Positions 37,077-47,200 of a stretch of DNA of 64,000 bases are shown piece by piece. Below the pieces are notes generated by a model, which ran no database searches, was not told where the DNA came from, and saw only the letters and a program-made list of their open reading frames with translations. The translations under genes were made by a program, and so were the position numbers. Source of the DNA: Longimicrobiales bacterium (lineage in GTDB: Bacteria; Gemmatimonadota; Gemmatimonadetes; Longimicrobiales; RSA9); contig DATHUY010000047.1 in NCBI GenBank assembly GCA_035461765.1, positions 27,586-91,585 of the forward strand, read 5' to 3'. The first letter of the stretch is position 1, and each line of letters begins with the position of its first letter.

Positions 37077-39817
37077 CAGAGAGGCATTCCCAGTCGAAGA
37101 TAGAGTCGGCCGGTTTCGCCCTTCGCGTAAGCGAGGCTGAGCGCATGGCCGAGTGACGAGAACCATACGCCGCCACCATAGCTCGTGTGCCAGCCGCCCG
37201 GTGATTCACTATCGACATACACACGCCCGGCGTCGGCCAGCCCGAACACCCCGAGCTCACCGCGCACGAGCAGCTCGATCGTGCCGAGCGGAGCGTGCAG
37301 CTCCGTGCTGCCGAACACCGCTGCGTCACCCGCGAAGCGGTCCGTCTCGTAGCCGCGCAGTGATGTGCGACCGCCCAGGAATGCCGCCTCGTGCACGGGG
37401 AATCCGCCCCACAGCTTCCGGCCTCCCGCACGCAGTGCCAGGAAGGGCCAGCCGAGCGGAACCCACGCCCGCGCGACGGCGTGCGTGCTGCCGAATGCGT
37501 CGGTCACGTCGAGGAGTGCGGGATAGGCCGTAGCGCCGGCCTCCAGAGAGAAGCCGCGCGCATCCGCACCCACGTGATCGCCGCGATCGATGCGCAGCTG
37601 CGCTGCGCCGCCCGCCTGCGCGAACGCGTCCACACCTGCCGGTCGCAGCAGCGCAATGGGGCTGCCATCCTCATAGTTGGCCTTGCCGTACCGCACGATC
37701 GGACCGACACCGAAGTACGTGCTCTCCGTGCCCCAGTACACCGCGGGCCGCACAGTCAGCTGATCGCGATACACCCGCGCCGATATGCCCTCGAGCTGAT
37801 CGGTATCATTACCGTACCCGAAGAACCGGAACGTCTCGAACTGCGTCGCGCTCGCATCCAGGGAGAGGCCAAGGCGCGTATTCTCCGGATGGTAGTCGCC
37901 GAACAGCTCCACACCGAAGCCACCCGTGTCCAGCGAATAGAGGGCCTGCGCGTCCAGCCGGTACTTGTAATCGTCACGCCGGAAGCCGTAACGCGTGATT
38001 CCGGCGCCTGCGCCGATCAGCAGGCCGGAGCCGCTGCGGAAATCCGCTGCCGGTCGGAAGCCGGAGGTGCGACCCCAGTCCCTGTACGCCGGACGCTGCA
38101 GGCGGTCCGCGACGGCTTCTTCGAGCCCGGGGTCCTCGGCGCCGGCCTCTTCGTCATCGGCCGCATTCTCGTCATCCTCTTCAGCCGACTCCTCGTCCGG
38201 GTCAGGAGCATGCTCTGCCAGGTCGAGCGGCCGACCGGGCAGCACCTCGTCGAAATCACGCGCGTCGACGCGTGTGCCGGCCCCGCGCACCACGCGGTCA
38301 TCACCATGAGCCGTATAGAAACGCGTGGCCCAGCCGCCCTGTGCGACTGCGGACGAGTCCAGCAGCAGATCGTCACCGCCGCCACCGATCACGCGCACGC
38401 GAATGCTCTGTGGCGCGCTGCCCGTCACCCGCACCACATCATCGCCACCCAGCATGTACAGCCGGACCTCGCGCGTCTCGGACGGCAGGAAGCGACGCTG
38501 GAACCAGGGCGCCGCGCCAGACGCCGCGGTCGAGCGCTCGACACCATCGGACGGCGGACTCGGACTGACGGCTGCGACCGGCCTCGTCGCCACTGCGTCA
38601 GGGCCGAACAGACGGATCTCGACGCTGCCATCGGGCAGGCGTTCCACCTCGGCCAGCTCCGCTTCCGCAGTCGCATGCACATCCGCCTCATGCGAGACCA
38701 TCGCAAAGAACTCGGCCGCTACCTCATCAAGTCCCTGCCTGCGGGCCTGCAGGCCGGTGAACAGCTCGTCCGCCGCGAGCGGCTCCCATTCGTCCGGAAG
38801 TCGGCCCGCGACGGCACGCAGCACGTCGTCGGTCAGCTGCGTCTGCAACGCCGTGACGACACTGTCCCAGCGCTCACGTGGCAGTTCCGACAGCAGTCGG
38901 CGGTCCATGTCCCGCGTCATGTACGTCAGTGCCGCCAGCGGCTCGAACGTTCCGTCGAAGTGCGCGAGCTTCGGCCACGCCTTCAGGCTGATCCAGCCCA
39001 TCAGGCCCTCCGGCTTCATGAACGCGAAGTCATGGTCCCGGGCGACCGGACGCCATAGCGATCCTGCCCCGGCGGGATTGTCGAACTCCGCGAAACGCCA
39101 CTGGTCGCCGCCACGGTCCGTGTCGGCGACCATGAACTGGATCAGCCGCGCGGCCAGATATTCGGCCGCATCCACTCGATGCTCCGACGTCTCATCCAGT
39201 CGCTCGAGGAAGTTGTCCACGCCGACAAGCTTCGATGAGCCCGCGAAGCCCGGCGTGTCGTCCGGCCCCTCCTGCGGATTCTCCTCGAACTGCCCGATCA
39301 TGCCCGCATACTCCTCGCGGAACTCCCCCAGCTTCGGGTCATCCGGCAGCACCACCAGCGTCGGCCACGGGTGCAGCAGGCCCGCCGCCTCGTACAGCGG
39401 GCCGACCATCAGCCCCGCCGCCGGAAGCAGCTGGCTGATCTGATCCTGCACGACATCGCCTACCGGCGTGTTGCGCAGCGCCGCAGGCAGAGCCTCGCCG
39501 TGCAGGAACTTCTCGACCGACCGGAAGATGTAAAGGTGGCCGTCCGCTCCCTGGAAATGCAGCGTCTTGCTCTGCCGGCCGCCCGTCCGCTCGGGTGTAA
39601 GCCCGCCAGCCGTCGTATCGAGGTTCAGCACGGGCACCCGCACAGGCGTGGTCCACAGCTCGCGCCAGTTGGCACCCGCGAGCGTGCGCACGAGGCCGTT
39701 CGCAGCGTAGCGCTCCCCTGCCGTCGCGGTCACAGTCTGTGCTCCGGCCGGCAGCGCGCTCGCCGCCCACACCAGCGCCGCCACGAGCGGCGGCGGCATA
39801 TATCGTCGGTTCGTCAT
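37076..39817 (-). CDS. Omp85-family outer-membrane protein with kinase-like N-terminal domain
   Basis: A 913-residue exported protein with a signal peptide (cleavage near 'AGAQ'). The last 310 residues form an Omp85/surface-antigen barrel ('FLGGRTSLRGYETDRFAGD', C-terminal 'YLRLGMPL'). Residues 80-400 resemble CotH/HipA-type kinase folds: a nucleotide-strand-like 'GADGHLYIFRSVEK', then 'ADTDRGGDQW' (231-240) and 'VARDHDFAF' (258-266), matching the positions of catalytic D-x-x-x-x-N and metal-binding D-x-D; this is inference. Residues 455-515 have GGDD-like repeats and 535-562 are highly acidic. It is coupled to the ppk1 fusion gene. AGAGGCGA precedes the ATG. Confidence 0.82.
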   Translation of the reverse strand: MTNRRYMPPPLVAALVWAASALPAGAQTVTATAGERYAANGLVRTLAGANWRELWTTPVRVPVLNLDTTAGGLTPERTGGRQSKTLHFQGADGHLYIFRSVEKFLHGEALPAALRNTPVGDVVQDQISQLLPAAGLMVGPLYEAAGLLHPWPTLVVLPDDPKLGEFREEYAGMIGQFEENPQEGPDDTPGFAGSSKLVGVDNFLERLDETSEHRVDAAEYLAARLIQFMVADTDRGGDQWRFAEFDNPAGAGSLWRPVARDHDFAFMKPEGLMGWISLKAWPKLAHFDGTFEPLAALTYMTRDMDRRLLSELPRERWDSVVTALQTQLTDDVLRAVAGRLPDEWEPLAADELFTGLQARRQGLDEVAAEFFAMVSHEADVHATAEAELAEVERLPDGSVEIRLFGPDAVATRPVAAVSPSPPSDGVERSTAASGAAPWFQRRFLPSETREVRLYMLGGDDVVRVTGSAPQSIRVRVIGGGGDDLLLDSSAVAQGGWATRFYTAHGDDRVVRGAGTRVDARDFDEVLPGRPLDLAEHAPDPDEESAEEDDENAADDEEAGAEDPGLEEAVADRLQRPAYRDWGRTSGFRPAADFRSGSGLLIGAGAGITRYGFRRDDYKYRLDAQALYSLDTGGFGVELFGDYHPENTRLGLSLDASATQFETFRFFGYGNDTDQLEGISARVYRDQLTVRPAVYWGTESTYFGVGPIVRYGKANYEDGSPIALLRPAGVDAFAQAGGAAQLRIDRGDHVGADARGFSLEAGATAYPALLDVTDAFGSTHAVARAWVPLGWPFLALRAGGRKLWGGFPVHEAAFLGGRTSLRGYETDRFAGDAAVFGSTELHAPLGTIELLVRGELGVFGLADAGRVYVDSESPGGWHTSYGGGVWFSSLGHALSLAYAKGETGRLYLRLGMPL

Positions 39818-39835
39818 CTTGTTCGCCTCTTTGCT

Positions 39836-39863
39836 CTTATTTCTGATTCGCCCTTCTACGCAA
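39836..39863 (-). promoter_or_regulatory. Possible promoter of the Omp85-ppk1 operon
   Basis: On the minus strand TTGCGT (39858-39863) and AATAAG (39836-39841) are 16 bp apart, 20 bp upstream of the ribosome site. The match to the sigma-70 consensus is weak (three and four of six). The rest of the 317-bp gap to lon (39818-40134) holds a short hairpin but no gene that I can support. Confidence 0.25.
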
Positions 39864-40134
39864 GAGGTCTGCCGCATCTGCATGCGGTCTCAGCGTGTGT
39901 GGCCCCGTCCCGGCGTCGACGTCCGCCCCGCTTGCGGCGACCTGCCAGAGCGGCAGGCCGGGCCATGGGACGCGGGACGCGGATTCCGGTGCGCCGAGGG
40001 GGCCGCCCGGCATTACGCTGTGCGCCAACGGGTTTCGGCAGGCGACGTCGGGCTGGCAGGGTCCATGCCCCTCATGGGCGTGAGTTACACAGATCCCGTC
40101 AGCACGGCGGGACGTCAGGGAATCGAGGGTGAAG

Positions 40135-42762
40135 ATGGCTGAGAGAATCAAGCTGCCTGTGCTGCCGATGCGGGAGACGGTCGTGCTGCCAGGCGTTGCC
40201 GTACCGATCAGCGCGGGCCGTGCGGGTACGCTCGAGGCGGTGGAAAAGGTGCTGGAGGGGGAGCGCCGGCTGTTCGCGGTGTGTCAGCGCGAGAACGTCG
40301 ATGAGCCGTCGCCGTCGGTGCTGTACGAGATGGGGGTGATCGTGCGGATCCTGCAGGTGCAGCGTACGCCGGCGGGGCTCCAGCTACTGATACAGGGCGT
40401 ACAGCGTGCGAAGGCTTTGCGTTACGAGCGTGTCGGCGAGGCGATGCTCGAGGCCGATGTGTGGATCATCGAAGAGGAGCAGACGCCCGAAGCGCGCGAT
40501 GCGGCGTTCATCGCCCTCGACCGCGAGCTGCGGGAACGCGCGGCGGAGCTGGGTCGCCGCCGCGGCATGCCGCCGGAGGCGCTCGCGCAGATCGTTCAGG
40601 GTGTTGAGGAACCGGGTGCGTTCGCGGACATGGTCGCGTTCTACCTGGAGCAGCCGGCGAAGGAGAAGCAGGAGCTGCTGGAGCTTCTGCCCGTCGCGGA
40701 GCGGATGCGGCGCGTGCTGGTCGGCGTAGAGCGCGACCTGGTCCGGCTGGAGGCGCAGGAGGAGATCCAGCAGAAGGTGCAGGAGGAGCTGGGCGAGCGG
40801 CAGCGCGAGATCGTGCTGCGTGAGCAGATGAAGGCGATCCAGCAGGAGCTGGGCGAGGGCGACGAGGCGAGCGATCTGGAGGAGCTGCGCGAGCGTGTGG
40901 AGAAGCTCGAGCTGAGCGACGAAGCACGTCACGAGATCCAGCGGGAGCTCAGCCGGCTCGAGCGGACGAACCCGCAGTCGGCGGAATACCAGGTCCTGCG
41001 GACGTACCTCGATCTCGTCACGGAGCTGCCGTGGGGCAGCCGAACGGAGGATGAGATCGACCTGGTGCAGGCGGAGCAGTTTCTGAACGAGGACCATTAC
41101 GGCCTCCACGATGTGAAGGACCGCGTGCTCGAGTTCCTGGCGGTGCGCAAGCTCCAGATGGAGATGGCGGCGGAGGAAGCGGCGGAGGACGTGGTCGCGG
41201 AAGCGGACGATGTCCTGTCGCGCGCATACGCGACGCCGCGCGGCAACGGCGAGGAAGACGAGGAGGAGCGCATCAAGCGCGAGGGCGAGGCCGACCCTGA
41301 GCAGCTCGACGTCGATACGCAGAAGAAGAAGGCGAAGGCGCGCGCAGTGGGGCGTGGTCCGATCCTGCTTTTCGTCGGCCCGCCCGGCGTCGGCAAGACG
41401 TCGATCGCGAAGTCGATCGGCCGTGCGCTCGGTCGCAAGTACGTCCGCATCGCGCTGGGCGGCGCCCGTGACGAAGCGGACATCCGCGGTCATCGTCGCA
41501 CGTATGTCGGAGCGATGCCGGGCCGCATCATCCAGGGTCTGCGGCAGGCGGGCACGAAGAACCCGGTGTTCCTGCTCGACGAGGTGGACAAGCTCGGCGT
41601 GTCGATGCAGGGTGACCCCGCATCGGCGCTGCTCGAGGTGCTGGACCCCGCACAGAACCATGCATTCGTCGACCACTATCTCGGCGTACCGTTCGACCTC
41701 AGCGAGGTGCTGTTCGTCGCTACGGCCAACTGGCGTGACCGCATACCGGCGCCGCTGCTCGACCGTATGGAGACCGTCGATTTCAGCGGCTACACGGAGC
41801 AGGAGAAGCTGGAGATCGCGAAGCGCTACCTGCTGCCGCGGCAGAAAGAGGAGAGCGGGCTGCGTGAGCAGCAGCTCGTGCTGGAGGACGATGCCATCGA
41901 GCGCGTGATCAGCGAGTACACGCGCGAGGCGGGTGTGCGTCAGCTCGAGCGCGAGCTCGGCAAGGTCGCGCGCAAGGCCGCGCGCCGCATCGCGGTCGAC
42001 GAAGTGAAGCAGGTGGTGATCGCGAAGGACGATGTGCAGCCGCTCCTCGGCCGCGCACGCGTATACCCCGAGCGTGCGGCACAGCAGGACAGCATCGGAA
42101 CGGCGACGGGGATGTACTACACGCCGATGGGCGGCGACATCATGTTCGTCGAGGCGAGCGCATCACACGGCCGCGACAAGCTGATCCTCACCGGTCAGCT
42201 GGGTGACGTCATGAAGGAGTCCGCACGCGCCGCGCTCACGTACGCCAAGACGCATCACGACCGTCTCGGCATTCCCGAGGAAGCGTTCAAGGACGTGGAG
42301 CTGCACATTCACGTTCCCGCCGGCGCCATTCCGAAGGATGGCCCGTCGGCCGGCATCACGATGGCTACGGCGCTCGCGTCCGCACTGAGCGGCCGGCCCG
42401 TGCGCAGCGATGTCGCGATGACCGGCGAGATCACGCTGAACGGACGCGTACTGCCGATCGGCGGCGTCAAGGAGAAGGTGCTTGGTGCCTATCGTGCTGG
42501 CATTCGCGAGGTCATCATTCCGGAAGCGAACGAGCCACACCTCGACGACCTGCCCGACGAGGTACGCTCACAGATGACGTTCCATGCCGTGGCCGATCTC
42601 GGGCACGTGCTCGCGATCGCACTGCGCGGTGCGTCGCTTCAGGAGGGGCGCATCATGTTCGCGGAAGCCGCCGCGCCCGGGCGGCCGCCGGCACCAGCAC
42701 CGGCCGTGACACCGGCGCCCGATGAGGGCCGGGATGGTGGTGTGACGGAGATCGATATCTGA
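40135..42762 (+). CDS. lon: Lon ATP-dependent protease with acidic insertion
   Basis: Cytosolic AAA+ serine protease for misfolded and regulatory proteins. The LAN substrate-binding domain (1-200) opens with '[14 protein letters not shown]'. Walker A is GPPGVGKT, Walker B 'VFLLDEVDK', and the catalytic dyad is about Ser738 ('[10 protein letters not shown]') and Lys781 ('GGVKEK'). At 875 residues it is longer than the usual 780-810: about 65 extra, mostly Glu/Asp/Lys residues (341-406) sit between 'VRKLQ' and the Walker A strand, and there is a Pro/Ala-rich C-terminal tail. GAGGG precedes MAERIK. Divergent from the Omp85-ppk1 operon. Confidence 0.96.
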   Translation: MAERIKLPVLPMRETVVLPGVAVPISAGRAGTLEAVEKVLEGERRLFAVCQRENVDEPSPSVLYEMGVIVRILQVQRTPAGLQLLIQGVQRAKALRYERVGEAMLEADVWIIEEEQTPEARDAAFIALDRELRERAAELGRRRGMPPEALAQIVQGVEEPGAFADMVAFYLEQPAKEKQELLELLPVAERMRRVLVGVERDLVRLEAQEEIQQKVQEELGERQREIVLREQMKAIQQELGEGDEASDLEELRERVEKLELSDEARHEIQRELSRLERTNPQSAEYQVLRTYLDLVTELPWGSRTEDEIDLVQAEQFLNEDHYGLHDVKDRVLEFLAVRKLQMEMAAEEAAEDVVAEADDVLSRAYATPRGNGEEDEEERIKREGEADPEQLDVDTQKKKAKARAVGRGPILLFVGPPGVGKTSIAKSIGRALGRKYVRIALGGARDEADIRGHRRTYVGAMPGRIIQGLRQAGTKNPVFLLDEVDKLGVSMQGDPASALLEVLDPAQNHAFVDHYLGVPFDLSEVLFVATANWRDRIPAPLLDRMETVDFSGYTEQEKLEIAKRYLLPRQKEESGLREQQLVLEDDAIERVISEYTREAGVRQLERELGKVARKAARRIAVDEVKQVVIAKDDVQPLLGRARVYPERAAQQDSIGTATGMYYTPMGGDIMFVEASASHGRDKLILTGQLGDVMKESARAALTYAKTHHDRLGIPEEAFKDVELHIHVPAGAIPKDGPSAGITMATALASALSGRPVRSDVAMTGEITLNGRVLPIGGVKEKVLGAYRAGIREVIIPEANEPHLDDLPDEVRSQMTFHAVADLGHVLAIALRGASLQEGRIMFAEAAAPGRPPAPAPAVTPAPDEGRDGGVTEIDI

Positions 42763-42772
42763 CGCAGGCCGC

Positions 42773-42807
42773 TGGCGCTGTGCCGGCAGTTTGCCGGCGC
42801 AGCGCCA
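42773..42807. terminator. Long hairpin between convergent lon and aminotransferase genes
   Basis: A 16-bp GC-rich stem with one G-U pair (42773-42788 with 42792-42807) and a three-base loop fills the 46-bp gap. It lies 11 bases past the lon stop and ends two bases before the other gene's stop. There is no T run, but the stability and placement fit a bidirectional terminator. Confidence 0.6.
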
Positions 42808-42808
42808 C

Positions 42809-44065
42809 TCACGTCGTCAGTGCAGCAACGAATCGGTCGGCATCGGCTTCCGTGTTGATCAGGTTGGGCGAAACCCGCAGCGTATTCAGTGGCGGTCCGA
42901 AGGGCCGCACCATGATATCGTGCCCGGCTGCCAGCCGCCTCTCCACGTCCCGCGCATCAGCGTCACGCAGTCCGACCGCGAACAGTGACGAAGCCAGATC
43001 GGCGTCGCGCGGCGAGCGCCACGCCAGCAACGGCGTGGCATCGACGCGCGCCATGAACGCCCGTGCCAGCTCCAGCCGGCGCGCGCTCCCGCCGGCCGAC
43101 TCCAGCCCGCGCTGAAATTTGATCGCATCAGCGAGCGCCAGCACGGCCGGCAGGTTCCTCGTGCTGTAATCCTCGAACACCTCGGCCGTATCCGGCATCG
43201 CGGAACGCGGGCGCTTCACCCACAGCGGATCCAGTCGGTCGCGCACGGCCCGCTTCACGATCAACAAACCCAGCCCCTTCGGCGCCTGCACCCACTTGTG
43301 AGGGCTCGCCGCGTAGAAATCCGCACCTTCCGCGGCAGCATCCACGGGCACCATGCCCAGCGACTGCGCGATGTCGACCGCGACGAACTCCACACCCGCA
43401 CGGCGGGCAGCGTCCGTGAGCTCCCGCGTCGGATGCCGGACACCCACGACGTTGTCGATGTGCGGGAAAACCAGTGCGCGCGTCTCCGGCCGGATCTCAC
43501 GCTCGTGCAGTGCGACGAACTGCTGAACGGTCATGTCCGGCAGATCTTCGAACGGGATGTCGAACTCACGAACCGCATACCCGCGCCGCGCCGCGTAATA
43601 GCGCCAGGGCTCCGATGCGCTCGGATGGTTCAGGGAGCTGAAGAGTACCTCATCGCCAGCGCCCAGGGGCAGGCCCTGCGCCAGCACGTTGAAGCCCTCC
43701 GTCGTGTTGTGCGTGAGCGCCACCTCATCCACCTCGCAGCTCACGAAGCCCGCGACCGCGCTCCGCGTCGCTGCGAGTGCCTCCACCCACACGTCGCCCC
43801 ACATATGGACGTGCGGGTTCGTTTCGCACTCGGCCAGACGCCGCACGTGTGCTTCGTGCACTACGCGCGGGATCGTGCCGATCGAGCCGTGGTTCAGGTA
43901 GAGCAGACCCGGGCTCAGCATGTATTCCTCGCGCAATCGCGCTGCGTCATCGCCGGAGCGTACGGGCGCCAGTCGCGAGATGGCCGCGTTCAGTGCGCTC
44001 CGGTCATGGAACAGACCGGCGAGGGCAATACCGCTGCCGGCGAGGAACTGACGACGCTGGATCAT
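42809..44065 (-). CDS. Class V aminotransferase-like protein with Tat-type signal
   Basis: A 418-residue PLP enzyme resembling isopenicillin-N epimerase and cysteine-desulfurase-type class V aminotransferases. The PLP lysine is in 'AASPHKWVQAPKG', with 'THNTTEGFNV' and 'AVDIAQSLG' as cofactor-contact segments. The N-terminus has a twin-arginine-like signal (RRQFLAGSGIALAG), so it may be exported folded; a cytosolic PLP enzyme would not need this. The start at MIQRRQFL is chosen because of the signal; upstream frame residues lack coding character. Substrate unknown. Confidence 0.85.
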   Translation of the reverse strand: MIQRRQFLAGSGIALAGLFHDRSALNAAISRLAPVRSGDDAARLREEYMLSPGLLYLNHGSIGTIPRVVHEAHVRRLAECETNPHVHMWGDVWVEALAATRSAVAGFVSCEVDEVALTHNTTEGFNVLAQGLPLGAGDEVLFSSLNHPSASEPWRYYAARRGYAVREFDIPFEDLPDMTVQQFVALHEREIRPETRALVFPHIDNVVGVRHPTRELTDAARRAGVEFVAVDIAQSLGMVPVDAAAEGADFYAASPHKWVQAPKGLGLLIVKRAVRDRLDPLWVKRPRSAMPDTAEVFEDYSTRNLPAVLALADAIKFQRGLESAGGSARRLELARAFMARVDATPLLAWRSPRDADLASSLFAVGLRDADARDVERRLAAGHDIMVRPFGPPLNTLRVSPNLINTEADADRFVAALTT

Positions 44066-44260
44066 GGCGGGCACCCCGGCTCGAGGAAGGCGATAGAGGG
44101 AGATGTGCAGCGCCACAGCGAGGCACGCAAGTGCAGTGTCCCGTGCGCCGCCGCTGGCACGTTCTTCAGGGGAGCAGTGAACCAACGATCCCGGCCTCGG
44201 GCTCTGTCCGATCAACTGGTCACGCCATACTTCTGGACGTTCGGCCATTCTGGAGTTTCA

Positions 44261-47200
44261 ATGCCTCTTATCCGCTCCGACGCGGTGACCCGTGCCATGC
44301 TGTGTGCGCGACGCTCCTGCGTCCGCATGGCCGGTTCCCTCGGACTCGGTTTCCTCCTGCTCGTCCTGCCCTCTGTGGTCGAAGGCCAGGTTCCGACGCC
44401 GAAGCCGATTGCGCAACCGGCGCAGGTCGCGAGCGCGTTCACGCTCGCAACGTCGCCGATTGCCATCGTTAGAGAGAACCAGGTCGTTTGTCCGCTGATA
44501 AACTCGGGCTACATCTGCGCCGATGTGATCCATGCGCCGTTCATAGTGGGTTTCCTGTGGCCGGCCGATACACACGACAACTACATGTTCGGTTCCGGCA
44601 TCCAGGTCACCGGCATCGTTACGGCCGGGCCCGGCTGCACTGCAGCTCAGCGCGAGGCGAGCGTTACGCCCGACTGCTTCGTCTGGTCCGGTGACACGAC
44701 GGGCGCCCTGTTCCATGATGCCAGCGGGCTGCTTGCCAGCGGGGCCCCGGTCGCGGGCTTCTTCGACGGCAGGGGAGGCAGCCCTGCCGGCGAGTGGCTG
44801 ACCGCGGGCTTCGCTCCGGACTTTCCGTCGCTTACGTCCGTCATCCGCGACAGCTCGATCTTCCACCCATCACTCATCGGGCAGAAGACCGCCTCCGGAC
44901 AGGACACCTGGGCCGCATACTGGGATGGCGATCCGACGCGCGGCACCAATGGGCGCTCCCACCCGATGGGCATTCTCGTCGAACAGCGCAGCCTCGCGTG
45001 GAATTACCCGGACGGCAATGACGCGACGATCTTCTTCGTGTTCCGCATCACGAACGTCACCGACAATCCGCGATTCCAGACGTTGTCGGAGGAACGCCTC
45101 TTTGCAGGTCAGGACCGTCTGCCGGATGCCGGCTGGCGCATGGACTCGCTGTACTTCACGTGGTCCGCTGATCCGGACATCGGGATCTACTACTCGAGCA
45201 ACCACCTGACGGCGGTCACGCCGTTCGACATGATGCTCGCGTATCAGTCGACTTTCGTGGAGGATTTCTTCGAGTACCCGCCCGCCCAGTTCCATTCGCC
45301 GTTCATGAAACGATCCCCCGGCATGATCGGCATGAAGTTCCTCCGGACACCGGAGGATCCGGTCACGGGCCGCGAACGCGGGCTGACGAGCGTCAACTCG
45401 CTGACGAGCGGCGGTGCCTTCCCCGCACCGGGTTCAGTACAGAAGGCGTGGCGCTACGCATCACTGAATCTGGATCCTCAGAAGTATGCGGATCCGAACT
45501 GCATGATTCCCGGGGCGGACACATTGCGCTGGTGTTACATGACACAGGCGCCGAGCGACGTGCGCGGCATTATGTCCACGGGTCCATTCTCGCTGGGACC
45601 CGGTGAGAGCGAAACCGTCGTCATCGCAATGTTTGCGGCGTCCACGGTCGAAACGCCGCTGCTGAGCGTGGGTGCCGGCGCGGTTAATCCGCCCGGCCTC
45701 CCGACGCTCTCACCCGGCTGCGGCACGAACCCGATCCGACCCATCGAGGTCGGCGCGGGCTGGATATCCACGCCCGGGTGTCCGGCTGCCGGCGAAGCTG
45801 TCGAGCAGCGTAGCGCGGAGGTGGTGCCGGGCTCACTCCTCGGCAAGGCGCTCGTGGCGCAGACGCTCGCGGACAATCGCTTCGTCATGCCGGCCGCCCC
45901 CGAGCCGCCGCCGTTCTATCTGGTCGCCAGCGACGACCGTGTCACCGTGGTGTGGGAGCCCAGCGCGACGGAAGCTGTCGGCGATCCCTTCTTTCCGCTC
46001 GCGAGCGACCCTGCGAGCCCTCTGTACGATCCGAACTACCGCGGCGACGACGTCGAGGGCTACCGGATCTACCGCGGTGTGTCGCCCGATGCGATGGAGC
46101 TGATCGCACAGTTCGATTCAAGGGGCACCGTGTTCACGGACGCGCTGTGCCGTACGGATCCGGACCACATCAACGGTACGTCGTGCGACGAAGTGCGCGA
46201 CGTGCCACTCACCGGCGACCTGGTGCAGTACCGCACGGTGACGGAGCTGGCGAACGGCAGCCCGATCATCATCGACGCGGACACGGCTCTGGCTGAAGCG
46301 CAGCGTAATGGTACTGCACTCCCGCTCAACGACACCGGCATTCCGTTTGCCTTCATCGACACCGAGGTCAGAAGCGGGTTCCGGTATTACTACCGTGTCA
46401 CCGCGTTCGACATCAACAGCCTGGAGTCGTCGCCGACGTCCTTGGAATCGACGTCGGAAGTGAAGCACATCATGCCGCGCTCGGTTGCCAGCAGCACGAC
46501 GGCGGCCGACGTCGCGGTCGGCCTGTTCGGACGCACTGCTCTGCTGCCGGGCGCTACGCCCGCCATCGATCCGCTCACCGGGACGTTCGACGGACCACAG
46601 GCGCCGACGACGCTGCTCAACGGTGACCTGACGGTGATCGCGGGACACCTGCTCGCACGCGGGTCCGCCGGGATACGGATCGACAGCATCGTGCCCGGCT
46701 ACTACCCGAACGGCACGATTGCGACGTACCACCTGACGGTCGACGGCGAACATGCCACCGTCCGGTTCACAAACCGCACGACGCAGGCAGCGCCGGGCAC
46801 CATCGAGCGCGTCGAGCTGCCGACCGTGCGCCTGGAGTCCGATCCGGACCTGCTTGCGAGCTTCCGGCAGCGCGGCGTAGACGCACCGCCCGTCGCCGCG
46901 CAGCTGACGGCGACGATCGAGGTCGACCGGCCGCACTGGAACTCGTTGCACTCCAACTGGGCATACAAGCAGCCGGGGTTCTGGTACAGCACGGCCGCCG
47001 ACCCGCCCGCATCGGGCTGGGCGGGCGGCTCACGCTGGTTCACGGGCGAGACCGAGGCGGCGCCACACCCCACCGCGGACATCCTGTCTCACGGGACGCT
47101 CGACGGCATTGCTGCGATCTTCCAGCCGACCCCGTACCTGGGACTGGCCGCACCGGCGGGTGAGCCCGCTGCCGTCGCTCAGCCGATGGCGCCGTACCGC

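Noticed and set aside
35079..37103. Plus-strand open frame of 674 codons over the ppk1 fusion
   Set aside because: Antisense to PPK1 and CYTH-like coding sequence; no ribosome site or domain.
43298..44260. 321-codon upstream extension of the large secreted protein
   Set aside because: Antisense to the aminotransferase; the signal peptide begins right after 44261.
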